The translations under genes and the position numbers were made by a program. 64,000 nt of DNA from CANNDT01 sp945876205 (GTDB taxonomy: Bacteria; Acidobacteriota; Vicinamibacteria; Vicinamibacterales; UBA2999): NCBI GenBank assembly GCA_947503365.1, contig CANNDT010000007.1, positions 19,225 through 83,224 of the forward strand, written 5' to 3'. The notes beneath the pieces are model-generated. The model was given only the letters and a program-made list of their open reading frames with translations. It had not been told where the DNA came from and ran no database searches. Positions 26,855-35,670 of this stretch are shown here, in pieces; within the stretch, counting starts at the first letter, position 1; each line of letters opens with the position of its first letter.

Positions 26855-28086
26855 TTCAACGCTTCCACGACGCTCTGCACGTCCTTGTCGCCCCGTCCCG
26901 AGAGGTTGATCAGGATGATCGTCCCCTCCTTGACCTCGCGCGCCAGCCGCATCGTGTAGGCGACGGCGTGCGCCGACTCGAGTGCCGGGAGGATCCCTTC
27001 GCGCCGGGCAAGCGTCTGAAATCCCTCGAGCGCCTCGGCATCCGAGATGTTCACGTATTCGGTGCGGCCCAGGTCACGGAGCCACGCGTGCTCGGGCCCA
27101 ACCGCCGCGTAGTCGAGCCCCGCTGAAATGGAATGCGTCGGCTCGATGTTGCCGGCCTCATCCTGGAGGATGAAGGTTCGCGTCCCCTGCAGCACGCCGG
27201 TGCTGCCACCGGCGAAGCGAGCCGCGTGTCGTCCGGGTGCGATGCGCTCACCGCCGGCCTCGACGCCAATCAGTCGGACGGAGGGGTCGTCGATGAATCC
27301 GTCGAAGATGCCCATGGCGTTGCTGCCGCCGCCCACGCACGCCACGACAATGTCAGGCAGCCGTCCGACCTGGTCGAGCATCTGCTGGCGCGCCTCGCGG
27401 CCGATGACCGACTGAAACTCACGGACCATCAATGGATACGGATGCGGACCCAGCGCCGAGCCGAGCAGGTAGTACGTGTCGGTGACGTTGGCCACCCAGT
27501 CGCGCATCGCTTCATTGATCGCGTCCTTCAGGGTGCAGCTGCCGGCGGTGACCTCGCTGACGGTGGCGCCCAGCAGGCGCATCCGGACGACGTTCAACGC
27601 CTGGCGCCGCATGTCCTCGGAGCCCATGTAGACGACGCACTCGAGGCCGAGGAGCGCGCAGGCGGTGGCGGTTGCCACACCGTGCTGCCCCGCGCCCGTT
27701 TCAGCGACGACGCGGCGCTTGCCCATGCGCTTGGCAAGCAGCGCCTGCCCCATCGCGTTGTTGATCTTGTGCGCGCCCGTGTGCGTGAGGTCCTCGCGCT
27801 TGAGGAGCACGCGAACGGGCGCATCCACGAGACGCCGCGTCTCGTAGAGCGGCGTGGGACGTCCCACGTAATGCGCCAGCAGGTCGTCGAGCTCGTCGCT
27901 GAAGGCCGCGTCGGCGCGCGCCGCGAAGTATCCGGCCGTGAGCTCCTCAATCGGCGCCACCAGCGTCTCCGGCACGAACCGGCCGCCGTAGGCGCCAAAG
28001 TACCCACGGGCGTCGGGATCCCGCCGGCCGAACAGCGGCCGGTCCGCGATCGCCGAACTATCTTTTTCCATGTTCTTCAAATGCAT
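26851..28086 (-). CDS. trpB: Tryptophan synthase beta subunit
   Basis: 411 residues. PLP enzyme joining indole to serine. PLP Lys in THTGAHKINNAMGQAL, AETGAGQHGVATATA, VACVGGGSNAMG and the SAGLDYAAVGPEH segment mark the TrpB1 type. Start 28086 overlaps the end of trpF by 29 nt; an internal ATG at 28071 is possible. Confidence 0.97.
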   Translation of the reverse strand: MHLKNMEKDSSAIADRPLFGRRDPDARGYFGAYGGRFVPETLVAPIEELTAGYFAARADAAFSDELDDLLAHYVGRPTPLYETRRLVDAPVRVLLKREDLTHTGAHKINNAMGQALLAKRMGKRRVVAETGAGQHGVATATACALLGLECVVYMGSEDMRRQALNVVRMRLLGATVSEVTAGSCTLKDAINEAMRDWVANVTDTYYLLGSALGPHPYPLMVREFQSVIGREARQQMLDQVGRLPDIVVACVGGGSNAMGIFDGFIDDPSVRLIGVEAGGERIAPGRHAARFAGGSTGVLQGTRTFILQDEAGNIEPTHSISAGLDYAAVGPEHAWLRDLGRTEYVNISDAEALEGFQTLARREGILPALESAHAVAYTMRLAREVKEGTIILINLSGRGDKDVQSVVEALK

Positions 28087-28684
28087 GCCGCGCGTTCTCC
28101 AGAAATCGCGCTACCTTGTCAAAGTTCTTCACGCCGGGCGACTCTTCGACACCCGATGACACATCCACACCAAACGGCCGCACGGCGCCGATCGCCTGCG
28201 CCACGTTGAGCGGCGTCAGCCCGCCGGCCAGGACGACGCGCCGCGCCTGCGCAATCTCCGCCGCCTTGATCCAGTTCACACTCTCGCCGGTACCGCCCCG
28301 CCGCACGGGATCGATCGTGTCGAGCAGGAACGTTGTTTCTGCCGGCCACGCGCCGCACATCTCGCCGGCGTCCGCGACGGTCAGCGCACGAAACACCGGC
28401 CATTCGAGCGCGTCGGCATAGATCGGCAGCTCCTCGCCATGCAGTTGGACGGCGTTGATCCCCGCACGCGCCACGACCGCTCGTATGCCGTCCACCGGTT
28501 CGTTCACGAAGACGCCAACGGCGGTCGTGCCCGAGGGCAGCTCGGCGATGATCTCTCGCGCGCGCTCCGGGGTGACGAACCGGGGGCTATGCGGCCAGAA
28601 CACGAACCCGAGCGCCGACGCGCCCTGCTGCACGGCGTGAAGCGCGTCGGTGAGGCGTGTAATGCCGCAGATCTTGATGAACAT
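28058..28684 (-). CDS. trpF: Phosphoribosylanthranilate isomerase
   Basis: 208 residues, single-domain TIM barrel. Catalytic Cys in FIKICGITRLTDA and Asp in FLLDTIDP; VQLHGEE and VLAGGLTPLNVAQAI are typical. Follows trpC after 8 nt; its last 29 nt overlap trpB. Confidence 0.96.
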   Translation of the reverse strand: MFIKICGITRLTDALHAVQQGASALGFVFWPHSPRFVTPERAREIIAELPSGTTAVGVFVNEPVDGIRAVVARAGINAVQLHGEELPIYADALEWPVFRALTVADAGEMCGAWPAETTFLLDTIDPVRRGGTGESVNWIKAAEIAQARRVVLAGGLTPLNVAQAIGAVRPFGVDVSSGVEESPGVKNFDKVARFLENARHAFEEHGKR

Positions 28685-28692
28685 CGCTAGAA

Positions 28693-29547
28693 CTACACAG
28701 TGCGGGGCGGACCTTCACGGTCCGCCTCGCGAGCCGTAAAGGCTCGCGCCGCATCGAGCTGGGTCAGACTTCGAATCGCTCCCGCTGGATCCGGATCCGT
28801 CATGAACCGCTCGCCGATCAGGAAGGCGCGATAGCCGGCCGCCGCGAGCCGTTCCAGATCCGCACGTGACTTGAGTCCGCTCTCGCTGACGCCGACGACG
28901 CCGCGGGGCAGCATCGCCGCCAGCTCGAACGACGCGTCCACGGCGACCGTGAGCGTCCGCAGGTTGCGATTGTTGACGCCGATGACGCGCGCCCCGCTAT
29001 CGATCGCTCGCGTCATCTCCTCCTTGTCGTGCACCTCGACCAGCGTGGCGAGTCCGAGATCGCGAGCCTTCTCCTGCAACCGGACGAGATCGGCCTGCTC
29101 GAGCGCAGCGACGATCAGCAGCACCGCGTCCGCACCCACCGCGCGCGCCTCGAACAACTGGTATTGGTCGACGATGAAGTCCTTGCGCAGGATCGGCGTG
29201 TCGACGACGGCGCGAACGGCGGTGAGGTGCTCGAGTGCCCCATCAAAGAAGGTGGGCTCGGTGAGCACCGAGATGGCCGCGGCTCCGCCACGCTCGTACT
29301 GGCGGGCGATCGCGACCGGGTCGTAGTCGGCGGCCAGCACGCCCTTCGACGGAGACCGTCGCTTGCACTCAGCGATAACGTTGATGCGACCGGCCCGGCC
29401 TAGTTCGGCCTCGAAACGAGCACCCCGAGGCGACGCCAACCCCGCTCGCTGTTCGAGCGCCGCCAACGGCTCACGCTCGCGGCGCGACGCCGTGATGCGC
29501 TCCGTGGCTGCGACGATCGTCCGCAGCAGGTCGGGCCCGGTACTCAT
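28693..29547 (-). CDS. trpC: Indole-3-glycerol phosphate synthase
   Basis: 284 residues. NVIAECKRRSPSKGVLA (catalytic Lys), PILRKDFIVDQYQLFEA, VIGVNNRNLRT and VSESGLKSRADLERL are all present. The final about 20 codons (AREADREGPPRTV) are unlike the family and are encoded by a double-hairpin palindromic repeat (28706-28748), so the natural C-terminus has been extended or replaced by repeat sequence. Overlaps trpD by 4 nt. Confidence 0.95.
   Translation of the reverse strand: MSTGPDLLRTIVAATERITASRREREPLAALEQRAGLASPRGARFEAELGRAGRINVIAECKRRSPSKGVLAADYDPVAIARQYERGGAAAISVLTEPTFFDGALEHLTAVRAVVDTPILRKDFIVDQYQLFEARAVGADAVLLIVAALEQADLVRLQEKARDLGLATLVEVHDKEEMTRAIDSGARVIGVNNRNLRTLTVAVDASFELAAMLPRGVVGVSESGLKSRADLERLAAAGYRAFLIGERFMTDPDPAGAIRSLTQLDAARAFTAREADREGPPRTV
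28706..28748. repeat. Two tandem hairpins in the trpC 3' end
   Basis: Stem 1: GGCGGACC, loop TTCAC, GGTCCGCC (28706-28726). Stem 2: CGCGAGCC, loop GTAAA, GGCTCGCG (28728-28748). Both are perfect 8-bp stems in the coding part of trpC's last codons, 22 nt before trpF. They have the form of a REP-like dispersed palindrome. Confidence 0.75.
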
Positions 29548-30562
29548 ACGGCCCCTGACTGCGAGACGCTCACCATCTTCTCGAGCGTCGCGCGCGCGGC
29601 ACCCGAATCAATGGCAGCGGCGGCACGCGCGATTCCAGCGCGCACGTCGTTCACCTTCCCTGCCACGAAAAGCGCTGCACCGGCGTTGAGCAACACGACA
29701 TCGCGGGGCGCACCCTTCCTGCCGTCAAGGACGCCACTCACGATCGCGGCGTTGGCGGAGGCGTTACCACCCTTCAAATCGACGGGTAACGCCTTGGTGA
29801 TGCCGAAGTCAGCGGGATGGACGTAGAACGTGTGGACGGCGCCGGCCCGGCACTCGGAGACCTTGGTGTGACCGGTGCTGGAAATTTCGTCGATGCCGTC
29901 GGCGCCGTGCACGACCCAGGCGCGGTCGGAGCCGAGCAGCATCAGCGCCCGGGCCAGCAACTCGGTCAACTCGGGCCGCGGGACGCCGACGATCTGGCGA
30001 CTCGCGCCGGCAGGATTCGTCAACGGCCCAAGCAGGTTGAACGCCGTGCGAATGCCAAGATCCTTCCGGACCGGGCCCGCATGCTTCATCGATGGGTGAA
30101 AGGTCGGCGCGAAGAAGAAGGCGATGCCGGCGTCGTGCAGCGTCCGCTCGACGACGGCGGGAGTCGCCGCGATGTTGACGCCAAGCGTCTCGAAGACGTC
30201 CGCGCTGCCGCACTGACTCGACACCGACCGATTGCCGTGCTTTGCGACCTTGACGCCGCACGCGGCGACTACGATCGCCGCCGCCGATGAAATGTTGAAC
30301 GTGCCCGACCGATCGCCGCCGGTGCCGCAGGTGTCAAACACCTCGCCCGCTGGAGCCGACAGTTTCACCGAATGCTCTCGCATCGTCCGCGCAAACCCGA
30401 CGATCTCCGCCGGCCGCTCGCCCTTCATCACCAGGCCGACGAGAAGCGCGCCGATCGCCGCTGCCGGTGCGCGGCCTTCCATCACCTCGCGCATGGCGGC
30501 CGCCGCCTCATCTTCGGTGAGGTCTTCGTGGCGGACGAGCTTCTCGAGGAGCGGGGTGAACA

Positions 30563-30566
<4 letters not shown>
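29544..30566 (-). CDS. trpD: Anthranilate phosphoribosyltransferase
   Basis: 340 residues. FDTCGTGGDRSGTFNISSA (PRPP loop), KHGNRSVSSQCGSADVFE, NLLGPLTNPAGASRQIVG and VHGADGIDEIS identify TrpD. Transfers phosphoribosyl from PRPP to anthranilate. Overlaps trpG and trpC by 4 nt each. Confidence 0.97.
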
Positions 30567-31129
<563 letters not shown>

Positions 31130-31132
31130 GGA

Positions 31133-32599
31133 TTACAACCCGCGCTGTGCCAGTTCGAGCGCCTGGATCACCGCGCGAGCCTTGTCGCGCGTCTCTTCGT
31201 ATTCGGCCGCGGGATTCGAGTCGGCCACAATCCCCGCGCCCGCCTGGACGTAGGCATTCCCGCCTTCAATCACCATCGTCCGGATGGTGATGCAGAAATC
31301 GAGATTGCCGGCGAAGTCGAGGTACCCCACCGCGCCCGCATAGACGCCGCGCCGGCGGTTCTCGAGCTCCGCGATGATCTCCATGGCGCGAACCTTTGGA
31401 GCGCCTGAGACGGTCCCCGCCGGAAAACAGGCGACCAGCGCATCGAGCCGGTCGTGCTCGTCCGACAGGCGCCCCTCGACAATCGAGACCAGGTGCATGA
31501 CGTGAGAGTAGCGCTCGAGCGTCATGTAGGTTGGCACTTTCACCGACCCGTATGTCGCGACGCGCCCGATGTCGTTACGGCCGAGATCGACCAGCATGAC
31601 GTGCTCGGCGCGCTCCTTCTCGCTGCGCTTGAGCTCATCGGCCATCCGCAGATCTTCTTCCTCGGTCTTGCCCCGCGGCCGCGTGCCGGCGATCGGATGT
31701 GTCTGGATCTTGCGTCCTTCGACCCGCACCAGCATCTCCGGCGAGGAGCCGACAATCGAGCGGTCTCCCATCCGGATGAAATACATGTAGGGCGAGGGGT
31801 TGACGTGGCGCAGGGCGCGATAGGCGGTGAACGCATCGCCGCCGAACTTCGCCGCGAATCGCTGCGAGAGCACCACCTGGTAGACGTCGCCGGCCGCGAT
31901 GTATTCCTTGGCCGTGCGCACGTTCCGCTCGAACTCATCCTGCGTCACGTTTGACGTGATCGTCAGCGGAGCGCCTTCGGCGGGGGCCGTCTTCGAGAGC
32001 GGCCGGTCGAGCTCGCGCTCGACGAACTCGATCTTGGCGCGGGCGAACTGATAGAGCGACTCGAGATCGTCATCGCCCGTGATCCGGGCATTCGCGATGA
32101 TCAGGATGCGATGCCGCACGTGGTCGAACGCCAGCACCGTATCGAAGAGCATGAAGCCGGCTTCGTCCTCGTCCGGCGCCTCGCCCTGCAGCGTCACCGG
32201 CTCAAACCAGGCGGCCGCGTCGTAGCCGAGGTAACCGACGGCGCCGCCGGTGAAGCGCGGCAGGCCCGGCACGAAGGGCGAATTGAACTTCGCCATCAAC
32301 GTGCGGAGCATCGGGATGAACGGCTCGTCAGACTCGGACGTCACGCCCGCGCGGTCGACGATCGTCTTGCCGCCACGCGACCGAAGGATCAGAAACGGAT
32401 CCTTGCCCAGGAATGAGTAACGCCCGACCTGCTCGCCGCCTTCAACCGATTCCAGGAGAAACGCGTAGTCGGAGTGCTCGGCGATCTTCAGGAACGCCGA
32501 GACCGGCGTCAGCAGATCCGCGACGATCTCCTTATAGACGGGGACGAACGTGCCCCGCTGCGCCAGTTCCTTGAATTGCTCGAATGTCGTTATGTGCAT
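31133..32599 (-). CDS. trpE: Anthranilate synthase component I
   Basis: 488 residues. Chorismate-binding signatures IAGTRPRGKTEEED, LVDLGRNDIGRVA, FPAGTVSGAPKVRAMEII and QAGAGIVADSNPAAEYEET; N-terminal LLESVEGGEQVGRYSFLG is the site of tryptophan feedback binding in the family (LLES). Starts one base after the aroD stop, so translation is likely coupled. Confidence 0.97.
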   Translation of the reverse strand: MHITTFEQFKELAQRGTFVPVYKEIVADLLTPVSAFLKIAEHSDYAFLLESVEGGEQVGRYSFLGKDPFLILRSRGGKTIVDRAGVTSESDEPFIPMLRTLMAKFNSPFVPGLPRFTGGAVGYLGYDAAAWFEPVTLQGEAPDEDEAGFMLFDTVLAFDHVRHRILIIANARITGDDDLESLYQFARAKIEFVERELDRPLSKTAPAEGAPLTITSNVTQDEFERNVRTAKEYIAAGDVYQVVLSQRFAAKFGGDAFTAYRALRHVNPSPYMYFIRMGDRSIVGSSPEMLVRVEGRKIQTHPIAGTRPRGKTEEEDLRMADELKRSEKERAEHVMLVDLGRNDIGRVATYGSVKVPTYMTLERYSHVMHLVSIVEGRLSDEHDRLDALVACFPAGTVSGAPKVRAMEIIAELENRRRGVYAGAVGYLDFAGNLDFCITIRTMVIEGGNAYVQAGAGIVADSNPAAEYEETRDKARAVIQALELAQRGL

Positions 32600-32600
32600 G

Positions 32601-33536
32601 TCAGCTCGCTGTCTCGTTGTCGGCGGCCGCGGCCATCACACCGGCTGCAGGTGCTTCGCCGGTCCACCACTCGAACTGGCGCTCGGCCCGGGCGATCAGT
32701 ACGGCGAGGTCGAGGGTATCTTCCAGGTAGCCGTCGACGATGCTCATCGTGTCGGCAAAGGTGATGAAGTCCGCGAAGTCGGCGGCGGCCAGCGGGACGC
32801 ATACCGCATCAATGCCACCGGCAGTGAACGCGGCGTTGTGCATCACGGCGGAGAGCGAATGGATTCCCTTGGCGCTGACGACGCCGAAGACACTGGTGTC
32901 GTCGCCGATGTCGCGGAAGCGGAACTGCTGCAGCATCCGCCGCGCGGGCACCTGGCCCGGCGCCACGCCCCTGCCGCCATACGTCCAGCGGGATCCGAAC
33001 CGGGACGCGAGCAACCTGGTCGGCACACCGGCCTCGCCCATGCCGATGACGACGGCGTCTCCTTCTTCGGCGATGTCGATGAGCGGGAGTGTATCGGTGA
33101 GGCGAGCGGGTGTGATCGCGACCTTGATCACCGCCGCGCCCGTCTCGCGCATCGCGTCGACGCGCGATGACAGGTCCTCCGGGACGCCATCGAAGTCGTG
33201 CGACGACACGATGACCTTGTCGGGATGAGCCGCGATCAGCCGCTCGAAGCCGGCCGTGAATTCGACGTCGACATACTCGGCCCCGAGGTCGAGCGCCTTC
33301 CGGAGGATGACCTCGCGCGCGCCCTCGGAGCCGTCGAAGTGACCGCCCTCCCACGTCGGGCGGCATGTGACGATGACCGGCTTCTTCCGGCCAGCGAGGG
33401 CCATGGCGACGTCCAAATCAGTAACGCTGTCGAGGCGGAGCTCGACAAGGTCAGCGGCGTCGGCCGCGTTACGTGCCCGGGTCAGCTCGGCCGTTGTCCG
33501 GCCCGTAACCGTCTCGCAGAGAAGTGATGTGCTCAT
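32601..33536 (-). CDS. aroD: Type I 3-dehydroquinate dehydratase with a truncated shikimate-dehydrogenase tail
   Basis: 311 residues. Residues about 1-205 are type I dehydroquinase: LVELRLDSVTDLD, VIVTCRPTWEGGHFDG, catalytic His in VIVSSHDFDGVP and Schiff-base Lys in AAVIKVAITPARL. Residues about 218-265 (SVFGVVSAKGIHSLSAVMHN and AAFTAGGIDAVCVPL) match the substrate-binding domain of shikimate dehydrogenase, and the C-terminal RAERQFEWWTGEAPAAGVM matches AroE's last helix. The NADP-binding domain and the catalytic Lys/Asp are missing, so the AroE part should be inactive. First structural gene after the trp attenuator. Start ATG 33536; there is no obvious ribosome site in the T-rich spacer. 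Confidence 0.92.
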   Translation of the reverse strand: MSTSLLCETVTGRTTAELTRARNAADAADLVELRLDSVTDLDVAMALAGRKKPVIVTCRPTWEGGHFDGSEGAREVILRKALDLGAEYVDVEFTAGFERLIAAHPDKVIVSSHDFDGVPEDLSSRVDAMRETGAAVIKVAITPARLTDTLPLIDIAEEGDAVVIGMGEAGVPTRLLASRFGSRWTYGGRGVAPGQVPARRMLQQFRFRDIGDDTSVFGVVSAKGIHSLSAVMHNAAFTAGGIDAVCVPLAAADFADFITFADTMSIVDGYLEDTLDLAVLIARAERQFEWWTGEAPAAGVMAAAADNETAS

Positions 33537-33537
33537 G

Positions 33538-33578
33538 AAAATAAAAACGCCCCTTCAACCGGTGGCTGAAGGGGCGTT
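33538..33578 (-). terminator. trp attenuator: intrinsic terminator (segments 3:4)
   Basis: On the minus strand a perfect 12-bp stem (AACGCCCCTTCA / TGAAGGGGCGTT, 33567-33578 with 33546-33557) and 9-nt loop is followed by TTTTTATTTT, a textbook intrinsic terminator ending 1 nt before the aroD ATG. The downstream segment of the stem is duplicated upstream at 33623-33634, giving the alternative antiterminator. Confidence 0.93.
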
Positions 33579-33609
33579 GGTAACTGCTGAGTTCCTGTAT
33601 CTGTTCGTC

Positions 33610-33705
33610 TCAGATGCTGGACGCCGCCCCTTCAATCGCAGTCCCGTGCCACCACCAATAGCTGGCGGAAAACGGGGCGGCAAAGGGGCTAAAGCGGTTG
33701 GACAT
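33610..33705 (-). CDS. trpL: trp leader peptide with three Trp codons
   Basis: A 31-codon ORF (ATG 33705, TGA 33612-33610) reading MSNRFSPFAAPFSASY, then WWW (codons 17-19, 33657-33649), then HGTAIEGAASSI. Segment 1 GCCGCCCC (33681-33674) precedes the Trp codons and can pair with segment 2 GGGGCGGC (within 33634-33623). Segment 2's TGAAGGGGCG can instead pair over 10 bp with segment 3 (33576-33567). Ribosome stalling on UGG UGG UGG would free segment 2 to form the antiterminator. Too short for the usual ORF cut-off; the sequence is unambiguous. Confidence 0.92.
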   Translation of the reverse strand: MSNRFSPFAAPFSASYWWWHGTAIEGAASSI

Positions 33706-33727
33706 CTGCGTATCTGACGGAGTCTGC

Positions 33728-33757
33728 ACAGTAACCCAGCAGCGCCGAGACTGTCAA
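33728..33757 (-). promoter_or_regulatory. Promoter of the trp/aromatic supraoperon
   Basis: On the minus strand a perfect -35 TTGACA (33757-33752) is followed after 18 nt by TACTGT (33733-33728) as -10. Transcription would start near 33721, about 16 nt before the trpL ATG. No palindromic TrpR-like operator was seen. Confidence 0.7.
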
Positions 33758-33822
33758 CTAAAACGGCCGCAGGGCCTTGCAGTTTCATGGGTTTACCCGT
33801 ATCTTCAACCGTGAGCCACACT

Positions 33823-35667
33823 ATGTATATGCGAGCCTTTGCCGTTATTGGTGCATTCCTACTCTTCTTCGCGGCGGGCCTGCCGGCGCAGAGCCGCACA
33901 TTCCCGGTGGACGAGCTCCGCGTCGGCATGGTCGGCGTGGGCAAGACGGTCTTCGAGGGTGATCGACTGGACGAGTTCAAGGTCCACATCCTCGGCGTCC
34001 TGAAGAACGTCATCGGCACGCGCCGCAACCTGATCCTGGCGCGTCTCGAAGGCGGACCGCTGGCTGAAACCGGCGTCATCGCCGGCATGAGCGGCAGCCC
34101 GGTCTATATCGATGGCCGGCTCGTCGGCGCCGTGTCGTATTCCCTCGGCCAGTTCTCCAAGGAGCCGATCGCCGGCATCACGCCCATCGGCGAGATGACC
34201 GAGGCGGCGACATTCGCGGGGCCTCGCCGCCAGGTGGCGCGCGCTGAACTGCAGCTGCCGCTGACCAACGATGGGCTGCGCAACTCGCTGCGCCAGGCCT
34301 TCTCCTGGATGCGCCCGTTCGCGGACAGCCCCAACGACGTGCAGGTGCTCGGAGACGGCGGCCTGAACGCCGGCATCGGGACGATGCTGCGGCCGATCGC
34401 GACGCCGCTGACGCTTGGCGGGTTTGATGCGAGCTTCGCGGATCCGATCGTCTCGGCGTTTCGCGACCAGGGCTTCATGCCGGTGATGGCGGGCGGCCTC
34501 GCCGGACAGCAGTCGGTCCGGTCGGGAGCGAGTAATCCGCTGCGTCCAGGCGACCCCGTCGGCGTGTCCCTGATGACCGGCGACATGGAGCTGGGCGCGA
34601 CCGGCACGGTGACCGAAGTCGACGGCAACCGCGTCTACGCGTTCGGCCATCCGTTCTACGGGCTCGGGCCGACGCAGTTTCCGATGACGCGCGCCTACGT
34701 CCACGTCATCCTCCCCAGCATGATGAGCTCGTCGAAGATCGCGAGCACCGGCGAAGTCATCGGCACCGTGTCGCAGGATCGCGCCACGACGATCGCGGGC
34801 ACGCTCGGCGCGGGCCCCACGCTCATCCCGGTGAAGCTGAACCTGACGTCGGAGCGCGGCACGAAGAAGACCTTCGAGATGGCGATGGTCAACGACCAGC
34901 TGTTTACGCCGCTCCTGGCGTATCTCTCCATCCTGAACACGCTGCAGTCGTACGAGCGCCAGAACGGCGCGGCAAGCTACGTCGTCCGCGGCAGCGCCAG
35001 CGTCAAGAAGTACGGGACGATCGCGTTCGAGGACCTCTTCACCGGTGATCAGGGCTCGGTCGGGGCGGCAGCCTATGTCGTGGCGCCAATCAATTTCCTG
35101 ATGCGCAACGCATTCGAGGATGTCGAGCTCGAAGGCCTGACGCTCGACATCGACGCCAGCGAGGAGCCGCGAAGCGCCACCATCGAGCGGGTGTGGATCG
35201 ACGGCGCCCGGCCAAAGGCGGGCACGAAGGTTGATCTCAAGATGCTGCTGCGCACGTATCGGGGCGAGGAAATCACGCGCACGCTGCCGATCGACATCCC
35301 GGCCAACGCGCGCGGTGCCCAGCTCTCGATCATGGTGTCGGACGGCAACCGGCTGACGCAGTGGGAATCGCGCGAGCTGCAGATTCAGCCGCTGCAGACC
35401 CGCGGCCTGCCGCAGATGATGCAGGTGCTCAACAGCGCACGAAAGAACAACCGCCTCTACGTCCGGCTCCTCGGGCGCGATGGCGGCGCCGTCGTCAAGG
35501 GTGAGTCGATGGCCGCCCTGCCCCCGTCCGTTCTCGCGGTGATGGAGTCTGATCGGAACGGCGGAAGCTTCAGGGCGCTGCAGAACGCGACGCTCGGCGA
35601 ATGGGACATCACCACCCCGTACGCCGTCGCCGGTTCGCGCACGCTCACACTCGACATTCAGGACTAA
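33823..35667 (+). CDS. Exported SpoIVB-like (S55) serine peptidase domain protein
   Basis: About 614 residues from ATG 33823 (33787 or 33829 also possible). Signal peptide FAVIGAFLLFFAAGLPAQS. Residues about 25-110 hold DELRVGMVGVGKTVFEG and AGMSGSPVYIDGRLVGAVSY, the S55/SpoIVB peptidase core with the nucleophilic Ser in GMSGSPV; a later VYAFGHPFYGLGPTQFP contributes the family's GHP motif. The C-terminal half is beta-rich (Ig/adhesin-like). No PDZ or sporulation genes are near, so this is a non-sporulation relative. Followed after 3 nt by the propeller protein. Confidence 0.8.
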   Translation: MYMRAFAVIGAFLLFFAAGLPAQSRTFPVDELRVGMVGVGKTVFEGDRLDEFKVHILGVLKNVIGTRRNLILARLEGGPLAETGVIAGMSGSPVYIDGRLVGAVSYSLGQFSKEPIAGITPIGEMTEAATFAGPRRQVARAELQLPLTNDGLRNSLRQAFSWMRPFADSPNDVQVLGDGGLNAGIGTMLRPIATPLTLGGFDASFADPIVSAFRDQGFMPVMAGGLAGQQSVRSGASNPLRPGDPVGVSLMTGDMELGATGTVTEVDGNRVYAFGHPFYGLGPTQFPMTRAYVHVILPSMMSSSKIASTGEVIGTVSQDRATTIAGTLGAGPTLIPVKLNLTSERGTKKTFEMAMVNDQLFTPLLAYLSILNTLQSYERQNGAASYVVRGSASVKKYGTIAFEDLFTGDQGSVGAAAYVVAPINFLMRNAFEDVELEGLTLDIDASEEPRSATIERVWIDGARPKAGTKVDLKMLLRTYRGEEITRTLPIDIPANARGAQLSIMVSDGNRLTQWESRELQIQPLQTRGLPQMMQVLNSARKNNRLYVRLLGRDGGAVVKGESMAALPPSVLAVMESDRNGGSFRALQNATLGEWDITTPYAVAGSRTLTLDIQD

Positions 35668-35670
35668 CTC

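Noticed and set aside
33541..33720. T-box riboswitch upstream of the trp operon
   Set aside because: No T-box consensus (UGGNACCGCG) or specifier stem is seen, whereas a leader ORF with three Trp codons and alternative hairpins is present.
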